This document shows, one piece after another, positions 12,771 through 17,949 of a stretch of 17,949 bases of DNA (the stretch's first letter is position 1; each line of letters begins with the position of its first letter). Under the pieces are notes generated by a model that had not been told where the DNA came from, ran no database searches, and saw only the letters and a program-made list of their open reading frames with translations. Source of the DNA: an uncultured Verrucomicrobiota bacterium. GTDB lineage: Bacteria; Verrucomicrobiota; Kiritimatiellia; CAIQIC01; Lenti-01. Where the stretch lies: NCBI GenBank assembly GCA_938003985.1, contig CALKWZ010000030.1, positions 1-17,949 on the forward strand, given 5' to 3'. The translations under genes were made by a program, and so were the position numbers.

Positions 12771-14945
12771 TCAAAATCCCGTGGGTTCTCTCAACGCGAC
12801 CAAATCGGGATCCGTCGCGGCGCTTTCCTCTAAAGAGGGGTCATACCGGAAGGCCCGGCGCAAGGCAGCGTCTGCCTCCGCCAATTCGCCGGTGAGCGCC
12901 AGCAAACAGGCCTGATTGTAAAAGGCCACGGCCAACTTGCGGACATGGTTCTTCCGGATGTCGACTTCCTGTGGCATATTCACCTGCGGCGGAATATGTT
13001 GGGATGCATTCATCCAGAAATCGACCACGCCGGGATAATGAGCCAGCAACAGTCGATACTCCCGCAGGGCCCGCTCGTTGTCCTTCTGCTCGAATTGGCA
13101 GTTTTGGGCCAACTCGTACTGGTGTTGCATCAGTCCTGGAATCAACACCATGCGCTGCCGGAGAGAGGATAACGAAGAATATTCCGGGACGAATTGGCGC
13201 AAGATCCGGGCCTGCTCGGCCATCTTCGCGTCCAAACGTTCCATCTCCCGCAAGCATTCCAACGCGCCGTCTTCGTCGCCTAATGCCAATGAGGCCATCG
13301 CCATGAGCCCATAATGAACCAGCGATTGGGGCTCGATCTCCACGATGGCGCCATAGGAGAGGATCGCCTTCTTGTACTCCCCTTGCCGGGCATAGATCTT
13401 TCCCCGCAAATCCGCTACCGCCGTAGGACTTGCATCCAACGACACCGCCTTGTCCAGCCACTCGAGGCTCTCGTCGAATTTTCCAGCCCGCTGGGCGAGG
13501 ATCGCCTTGGCCAGCATGGTTTGCCCGTCGCCCGGCGCGATGGCCAAGGCGCGGTCGGCGTAACGACCGGCCTCCTCGGGTTTCCGATCAAGCAATCCTT
13601 GCGCCAGATTGCCCAAAATATTCGACGATTCCGGGTATTTCGCCAGCGCATCGCGCCAGAGGGTTTCGTCGTCGAACCAAACCCGGCTGCGCTGCCAGGT
13701 CGCGCCGGCCCAGAGCAAACCCAGCCCCGCCGCCAGCCCGAGCGCGCCCCAGCGCGCCTTCCCCGGCCCCTGCAACCCGCGGCCCAACCCCTCGGCCAGA
13801 ATCAGGAACAGCCCGATGCCCGGCAGATAGAAGAATCGGTCGGCGGCCAAGAACCGCACTCCGACCGGAACGATCCGCGAACTCGGCGACAAAACCACCA
13901 GGAAAAACAGAATGCCGAAAACGACCATGCGGCCGCGGCCCCGGACCGCCAGCCAAACCACGCCGCCCAGGATCGCCGCCAACCCGGCCAAGGCCCAGTA
14001 ATAGGAAGGACCGAACGGCTGGCCCGTTTCCGGCACCGGATAGAACGCGCTCAAGCCGAACGGCCAAACGAATTTCTCGGCGTAGAGCGCGATGCCCCGC
14101 GCCGCCACCAGCAGATTGCTCCCCAGCGCCAGCACCTCGTGGCTCTTGGCCACGTTCGTCGCCACGTGGGTATAGAACGTGATCCAAATCCCGGCAACCG
14201 ACAGCGCCCACAGCGGTGCCAGGCGCAGCAGGCCGTTGCGTTCCACCCTTCCCTGCCGGTAATAATCGCACAGCAAGCAGGCCGCGGGCAACGTCACCGC
14301 CAGCGGTTTGGACAGGAACGCCGCCGCGCCCGCCGCCAAGGCCGCGCCGGCGCCGAAGCGCAACCCGTCCCGGCCGCGCAGGTGGCAGATCAGCGCCAGC
14401 AAATAGAAAAACGCGCTCAGCACGTCCTTGCGCTCGGTCGCCCACGCCACGGACTCGACGTGCAGCGGATGCACGGCGAAGAACATGGCCGCCAGCCAGG
14501 CCCAGGACGCCTTGGCCGTGAGCCGGCGGGCAAAGAAAAAGACCAGCAGGACGTTCAGCGCGTGCAGCAGCGCGTTGTCCAGATGGTAGATCCACGGCGA
14601 CAGGCCGAACAGCCGATGCTCCAGCATGTACGACAGCTCGACCAGCGGCGTGTATTGCCCGTTCGGCATCTGGCCCCGCTGCGGCCGCAGGCGGAACAGA
14701 TCGACGACGTTCTCCGCGCGGAACTGCTGGATTCGATAATTGTGGGTGACGTAGGGGGCGTCGTCCCACAGCAGCAGTTCATTCCGCAGCGTCGGCAGAT
14801 ACGGCACGAACCCCAGGATCGCCAACGCCCCCAGCAACAGGAGCCGGCGCACGCCGCCCTGCGGCCGCGGCGGCGAGCGATCCCGCTTCGTCCCGACCGC
14901 GGATGCCGGTTGGAGGGTCGCAGGTTTCTTCGCGGATTTGGCCAT
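12771..14945 (-). CDS. TMTC-like GT-C glycosyltransferase with C-terminal TPR repeats, 724 aa
   Basis: The N-terminal half (about 33-416) has roughly ten hydrophobic helices. The first loop carries LLLWDDAPYV (D61, D62), the acidic pair expected at a GT-C catalytic site. Residues 158-168 read VHPLHVESVAW followed by ATERKDVLS, the hallmark of TMTC-family (transmembrane and TPR-containing) protein O-mannosyltransferases, and DRFFYLP (369-375) fits the conserved late loop. The C-terminal part (about 440-720) is alpha-helical with TPR-like helices (ILGNLAQGLLDRKPEEAGRY, AGKFDESLEWLDKAVSLD, YNQACLLALTGELAEADAAL). Family knowledge suggests a polyprenyl-phosphate sugar donor and protein acceptors; donor and acceptor are not visible here. 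I use the ATG at 14945 because the predicted cytoplasmic lead (MAKSAKKPAT) begins there and the frame further upstream is out of frame with the preceding giant gene. There is no clear Shine-Dalgarno. It sits between two giant surface-protein genes. Confidence 0.8.
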   Translation of the reverse strand: MAKSAKKPATLQPASAVGTKRDRSPPRPQGGVRRLLLLGALAILGFVPYLPTLRNELLLWDDAPYVTHNYRIQQFRAENVVDLFRLRPQRGQMPNGQYTPLVELSYMLEHRLFGLSPWIYHLDNALLHALNVLLVFFFARRLTAKASWAWLAAMFFAVHPLHVESVAWATERKDVLSAFFYLLALICHLRGRDGLRFGAGAALAAGAAAFLSKPLAVTLPAACLLCDYYRQGRVERNGLLRLAPLWALSVAGIWITFYTHVATNVAKSHEVLALGSNLLVAARGIALYAEKFVWPFGLSAFYPVPETGQPFGPSYYWALAGLAAILGGVVWLAVRGRGRMVVFGILFFLVVLSPSSRIVPVGVRFLAADRFFYLPGIGLFLILAEGLGRGLQGPGKARWGALGLAAGLGLLWAGATWQRSRVWFDDETLWRDALAKYPESSNILGNLAQGLLDRKPEEAGRYADRALAIAPGDGQTMLAKAILAQRAGKFDESLEWLDKAVSLDASPTAVADLRGKIYARQGEYKKAILSYGAIVEIEPQSLVHYGLMAMASLALGDEDGALECLREMERLDAKMAEQARILRQFVPEYSSLSSLRQRMVLIPGLMQHQYELAQNCQFEQKDNERALREYRLLLAHYPGVVDFWMNASQHIPPQVNMPQEVDIRKNHVRKLAVAFYNQACLLALTGELAEADAALRRAFRYDPSLEESAATDPDLVALREPTGF

Positions 14946-14999
14946 GGCGAAGGCGATGGTGCCCCGCCGGCCCTGAAAGCGCAACTCCAATGCCGCGGC

Positions 15000-15035
15000 A
15001 AAACAAAGCCGGACGGCGCACGTGCGCCGCCCGGC
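15000..15035 (-). terminator. Rho-independent terminator of the partial giant gene (shared copy)
   Basis: The hairpin at 15008-15035 with a TTTGTTTT tail on the minus strand (15000-15007) is identical to the one at 5671-5706. It lies 29 bases after the TAA stop and ends about 55 bases before the TMTC-like start, leaving little room for a separate promoter. Confidence 0.8.
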
Positions 15036-15043
15036 TGCAGGGC

Positions 15044-15058
15044 CCTCCGTCGAGGAGG
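15044..15058. repeat. Small CCTCC/GGAGG hairpin, second copy
   Basis: This is the counterpart of the hairpin at 5715-5729, in the same place between stop codon and terminator. The stem is unchanged and the loop differs by one base. Confidence 0.4.
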
Positions 15059-15064
15059 CCGCGA

Positions 15065-17949
15065 TTACGGATTCGGCCGGATCTCGATGACTTCCGGCAC
15101 GGCCGCGGTGCCGTCGTCCGGGAAGACCAGCCACAGGAAGTTCAGGGCGACCGGATCGGTTTCCAGGTCTTCCGGCAGCGGTTGCCAGTCCTGGCCGTCG
15201 AGGCTGGTCAGGACCTGCGCGGCGGCCAGCGAGGCTTCCGTCACGTCCACTTCCAGGCCCGCGAGCGTCAGCGTCGGTTGGTATTCGACCACGAGATAGC
15301 CGCCGCCGGCCTTTTGGCCGATCCACGCCGTCGCGTCGTCGCCGTCCAGCGCGTTCCAGCCGGTCTCGTCTTCCGGACCATCGCTGGTCAGCACCGCCAC
15401 CGGTTCGCTTTCCACGACGGCCACGCCGGCCACCGCGGTCCCGGACAACCGTCCGGAAACCGCGCTGCGCCGGATCGGCGGCCGCGTGCCGTAGACTTCC
15501 AGTTCGGAAACCACCACGCACTGGTTCACCGTGTTCGACACGCCCGTGAACCGCAGGTAGCGGACGTTCTCCGCCGAGACCGTCCAGTCGTCCCAGCCCG
15601 ACTGTTCCGAACCGCTCGCATCGACCAGCGGGTCCCAAGTCACGCCGTCCGCCGACGACTCGATCGTGTAGCGGTGGGCCCGGTAGCTCCAGTCCCAGTT
15701 CAGCAGCCGCACCCGCGAAACGCTCATGCCGGCCTTCAGGTCCAGCGTCATCGTGCCCGGCGGCACCGCCGACCAGACCGTATGCCCGTAGTTGGTGCTC
15801 GCCGCGTGGATGCCGTCGATCAGCAGCCCCGGCCGGCTCGCGCTGAGGCCCGCGATCGTCGCCCCGCCCGAGGCCAGCGCCAGGTTCTCGCCGATCTCGT
15901 CGTCCAGCGCCGTCGCCGTCACCGTCGCGGCGGCCGAGCCGGCCATCGCGATCTGGATCGTCGCCGTCTCGCCGTCGGCGTCCTCGTCCGCCGCCGCCGC
16001 CAGCGTCACCGGTTGCCACACGTTCCAGTTCGCCGCGTTGAACGTCCAGTTCGTCCGGCTCTGGATCGTGATCCCCGCGTCGCCCGCCGTCCGGCTGAGC
16101 CCCACCGGCACGCTGGCGCCCGGGTTCTGCGTCAGGCGCACGAAGAACCGGCCCTCGCCGCCTTCGCGCACGTTCACGGCCGACTTCGACAGCTGGATCA
16201 GTTCGGGCAGCGGCCGCGAACCGTAGACTTCCAGTTCCGCCACCGACAGCGCGTCTTGGCTCTGCGTGGTGGCCTCGGCCGTGAAGCGCACGTAGCGCAT
16301 CTGCACGTCCGCCACCGCCCAGTCGTCCCAGCCGTTGCGGTCCGCGCCCGTCGCGTCCGCCAGCGGCGACCAGGTCACGCCGTCGGTCGAAGACTCGAGG
16401 GTATAGCGGTGGCCCAGATTCACCCAGTCCCACGTCAGGACGCGCACGCGGGAGACCGTCGCGGCCGCTTTCAGGTCGATCGTCATCGTGCCCTTGGGCG
16501 TCGTCGAGGTCAGCGCATGCCCGTAGTTGGTGCTCACGACGTGGATGCCGTCGATCAGCAGCGGGGCGCGGCTCGAGTAGATTCCCGCGATCGACGATCC
16601 GCCGGAAGCCAGCGCCAGATTGTCGCCGACGTCGTCGTCCAGCGCCGTCGCCGTCACGGTCCGCGGTTCCGAACCCAGCATCGCGACCTGGAAGGTCGCT
16701 TCCTCGTTGTCGGCGTTGCCGTCCGCGGCCTGTTCCAGGGTCACGGGCTGCCAAATGTTCCAGTTCGCCGCGTTGAACGTCCAGTTCGTGCGGCTCTGGA
16801 GCCCGATGCTCGCGCTGCCCGCGGTGCGTTCCACGGTGACGGCCGTGCTCGCGCCGGGATCCTGGGTCAGGCGCACGAAGAACCGGCCCTCGCCCGCCTC
16901 GCGGACGTTCACGGCCGTCTTGGACACTTCGATCAGCTCCTGCAGGGCCGGGGTGCCGTACACTTCCAGTTCCGCCACCGCGACGGCGTCCTTGCTCTGC
17001 GTGCTGGACACGCCGTGGAACCGCAGGAAGCGGGCCGAGACGTCGCCCGCATCCCAGTCTTCCCAGCCGTGGTGGTCTTCGCCGGAGGCGTCCACCAGCG
17101 TCGACCAGGCCGAGCCGTCGAGCGACGAGTCGATCCGGTAGCGATGCTGCAGCAACACCCAATCCCAAGTCAGGATGCGCACGCGCGAGACCGTCGAGGT
17201 GACCTTCAGGTCCACGGTGATGGTGCCCGGCGGCACGCTCGTGCACACCACGTAGCCGTAGTTCGTCCGCACGTTGTGCAAGCCGTCGATCAGCTGGCCT
17301 GCCCGGCACGGATACGTCGAGGACGCGCTGGCCCCGCCCGACGCCAGCGCCAGGTTATCCCCGACGTCGTCGTCCAGCGTGGCCGCTTCCACCGCCGCCG
17401 GATCAAGCCCCGTCACCGCGATTTGGAAGGTCGCCGCCTCGCTGTCGGCGTTCGCGTCGTCGGCCTGCGCCAGCGTCACGGGTTGCCACGTGCTCCAGTT
17501 GCCGGAATTGAAGCCCCAGTTCGTGCCGGCCTGGATGAACACGCTCGCGTCGCCCGCGGTGCGGCTCACCGCCGCCGCCAGGTTCGCCCCCGGATTCTTG
17601 TTGAGGCGCACGAAGAACCGGCCTTCGCCGTTTTCACGCACGTTGACGTTCGTCTGGCTCAGCACGATGGCCAGGTCCGGTTCGGCCACGTCGAAGGTGT
17701 TCGTGACTTCCGGCGCGGCGTTGTAAGTTCCGTTGCCGGGCTGCGAGGCCACGATGCTGACCGATCCCGCGCCCGTGAAGGTCAGGGTCGTCCCGTCGAT
17801 GCTGCCCGGCCCGCTGCCGACGGCGAATTCCACGTCCAGTCCGCTGGTGGCCGTCGCGGACAAGGCCACCACGTTGGTGCTCAGCTGGTTGCCGATGGCC
17901 GGGAAGTCGATGGTCTGGTCCAGCTTGGGCGTGGTGGCGCTGTCCGTGG
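15065..17949 (-). CDS. Giant surface protein, C-terminal 960 aa visible (start beyond window)
   Basis: The frame stays open to the window edge, so the true start lies beyond 17949; an in-frame GTG at 17872 is internal to a domain and is not a start. Counting from the first full codon: the end of a probable FN3 (TDSATT); Ig-like repeat 10-87 (QTIDFPAIGNQLSTN, FTGAGSVSIVASQ); three Calx-beta-like plus discoidin-like units at 91-331 (type A), 337-577 (type B) and 583-821 (type C); a linker with RRSAVSGR; and the constant C-terminal discoidin-like domain 848-960 ending EIRPNP. The order Ig-like, A, B, C, constant end follows the C-terminal half of the 2265-aa protein, so the hidden N-terminal part may also carry FN3 and lamin-tail domains (inference). 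Likely an exported adhesin or sugar-binding protein. It has its own terminator. Confidence 0.9.
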   Translation of the reverse strand, partial: TDSATTPKLDQTIDFPAIGNQLSTNVVALSATATSGLDVEFAVGSGPGSIDGTTLTFTGAGSVSIVASQPGNGTYNAAPEVTNTFDVAEPDLAIVLSQTNVNVRENGEGRFFVRLNKNPGANLAAAVSRTAGDASVFIQAGTNWGFNSGNWSTWQPVTLAQADDANADSEAATFQIAVTGLDPAAVEAATLDDDVGDNLALASGGASASSTYPCRAGQLIDGLHNVRTNYGYVVCTSVPPGTITVDLKVTSTVSRVRILTWDWVLLQHRYRIDSSLDGSAWSTLVDASGEDHHGWEDWDAGDVSARFLRFHGVSSTQSKDAVAVAELEVYGTPALQELIEVSKTAVNVREAGEGRFFVRLTQDPGASTAVTVERTAGSASIGLQSRTNWTFNAANWNIWQPVTLEQAADGNADNEEATFQVAMLGSEPRTVTATALDDDVGDNLALASGGSSIAGIYSSRAPLLIDGIHVVSTNYGHALTSTTPKGTMTIDLKAAATVSRVRVLTWDWVNLGHRYTLESSTDGVTWSPLADATGADRNGWDDWAVADVQMRYVRFTAEATTQSQDALSVAELEVYGSRPLPELIQLSKSAVNVREGGEGRFFVRLTQNPGASVPVGLSRTAGDAGITIQSRTNWTFNAANWNVWQPVTLAAAADEDADGETATIQIAMAGSAAATVTATALDDEIGENLALASGGATIAGLSASRPGLLIDGIHAASTNYGHTVWSAVPPGTMTLDLKAGMSVSRVRLLNWDWSYRAHRYTIESSADGVTWDPLVDASGSEQSGWDDWTVSAENVRYLRFTGVSNTVNQCVVVSELEVYGTRPPIRRSAVSGRLSGTAVAGVAVVESEPVAVLTSDGPEDETGWNALDGDDATAWIGQKAGGGYLVVEYQPTLTLAGLEVDVTEASLAAAQVLTSLDGQDWQPLPEDLETDPVALNFLWLVFPDDGTAAVPEVIEIRPNP
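15068..15406 (-). repeat. Constant C-terminal discoidin-like domain, copy in the partial giant protein
   Basis: Residues 848-960 of the visible part, with WNALDGDDATAWIGQK, GGGYLVVEYQPTLTLAG, SLDGQDWQPLPEDLE and the final EIRPNP. It is intermediate between the other two copies. Confidence 0.85.
15485..16201 (-). repeat. Calx-beta-like + discoidin-like unit 3 (type C), partial giant protein
   Basis: Visible residues 583-821. Type C marks are SASRPGLLIDGIHAASTNYG, TVWSAVPPGTMTLDLK, LLNWDWSYRAHRY, QSGWDDW and NQCVVVSELEVYGTR. The Calx junction is LDDEIGENLA, the only unit here without the DDD triplet. Confidence 0.8.
16217..16939 (-). repeat. Calx-beta-like + discoidin-like unit 2 (type B), partial giant protein
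   Basis: Visible residues 337-577. It carries MLGSEPRTVTATALDDD, YSSRAPLLIDGIH, NYGHALTSTTPKGTMTIDLK, TWDWVNLGHRY and AEATTQSQDAL, all matching the type B unit at 6870-7592. Confidence 0.85.
16955..17677 (-). repeat. Calx-beta-like + discoidin-like unit 1 (type A), partial giant protein
   Basis: Visible residues 91-331. It carries TYPCR (C214), HNVRTNYGYVVCTS (C235), PPGTITVDLK, TWDWVLLQHRYRI and EDHHGWEDW, matching the type A unit at 7602-8333 including both cysteines. Confidence 0.85.

Noticed and set aside
5667..12833. 2388-codon open frame on the plus strand opposite the 2265-aa gene, as a coding gene
   Set aside because: Low-complexity Arg/Gly/His/Val composition and no recognisable domain; the opposite strand has a signal peptide, Shine-Dalgarno, ordered domains and a terminator.
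13314..15299. 661-codon plus-strand frame over the TMTC-like gene
   Set aside because: It is Gln/Arg-rich without structure and runs opposite a protein with clear membrane helices and TPRs. It also crosses the terminator and the end of another gene.
12771..17309. 1512-aa reading of the TMTC-like gene extended upstream into the giant gene
   Set aside because: The extra ~790 residues are Arg/Gly-rich and read the partial giant gene out of frame. The protein begins sensibly at MAKSAKK (14945), after the terminator at 15000-15035.
1874..17677. CRISPR array or short tandem DNA repeat suggested by recurring motifs
   Set aside because: The repetition is at protein level in ~720-base units with many silent differences; there are no short direct repeats with unique spacers.
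17870..17872. GTG as the start of the giant gene at the right edge
   Set aside because: It falls in the middle of an Ig-like domain whose first strand (QTIDFPAIG) is encoded upstream in the same frame, and no signal peptide follows it.

Overview
The window is GC-rich and every gene I can support lies on the minus strand, so the reading order runs from high to low coordinates. The content (secreted mosaic proteins built from Calx-beta-like, F5/8C discoidin-like, MBG, fibronectin III and lamin-tail domains, a TMTC-like membrane glycosyltransferase with TPRs, and ExbB/ExbD) suggests a Gram-negative-type bacterium, most plausibly of the PVC superphylum (Verrucomicrobiota/Kiritimatiellota-like). 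That placement is inference from gene style; no marker gene is present.

Layout in transcription order: (1) the 3' 2.9 kb of a giant surface protein gene (15065-17949, cut by the window edge); (2) a 724-aa multi-span membrane protein with a TMTC/PMT-like GT-C N-terminal half and a TPR C-terminal half (12771-14945); (3) a complete 2265-aa secreted giant protein (5736-12533); (4) a complete 1349-aa secreted giant protein of the same family (1433-5482); (5) a separate small operon of exbB-like (667-1296), exbD-like (206-670) and a cut-off gene with one membrane segment (1-196). Hairpin terminators follow all three giant genes. Two of them are identical over 41 bases, and the third is different.

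The three giant proteins share one architecture. A variable N-terminal half carries MBG, Ig-like, FN3 and lamin-tail domains. It is followed by two or three ~240-aa units, each a Calx-beta-like domain plus a discoidin-like domain, then a short linker with an Arg-Arg-Ser motif and a nearly invariant ~110-aa discoidin-like C-terminal domain. Repeat units correspond by position between genes, so whole blocks, not single repeats, were duplicated. In the 2265-aa protein a lamin-tail domain is nested inside a fibronectin III domain, and this happens twice in a duplicated ~370-aa module.

Working model (inference): the locus makes large secreted, probably sugar- or matrix-binding surface fibres. The TMTC-like enzyme encoded between them may O-glycosylate their beta-sandwich domains, by analogy with eukaryotic TMTC enzymes acting on cadherins. 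The constant C-terminal domain is the best candidate for a common export or anchoring tag. The ExbB/ExbD operon has its own candidate promoter and may be functionally separate. Its ExbD carries Asn where the family normally has the proton-carrying Asp.

No tRNA, rRNA, CRISPR, insertion sequence or phage gene was seen. No gene-free stretch exceeds 300 bases; the longest are 5483-5735 and 12534-12770.
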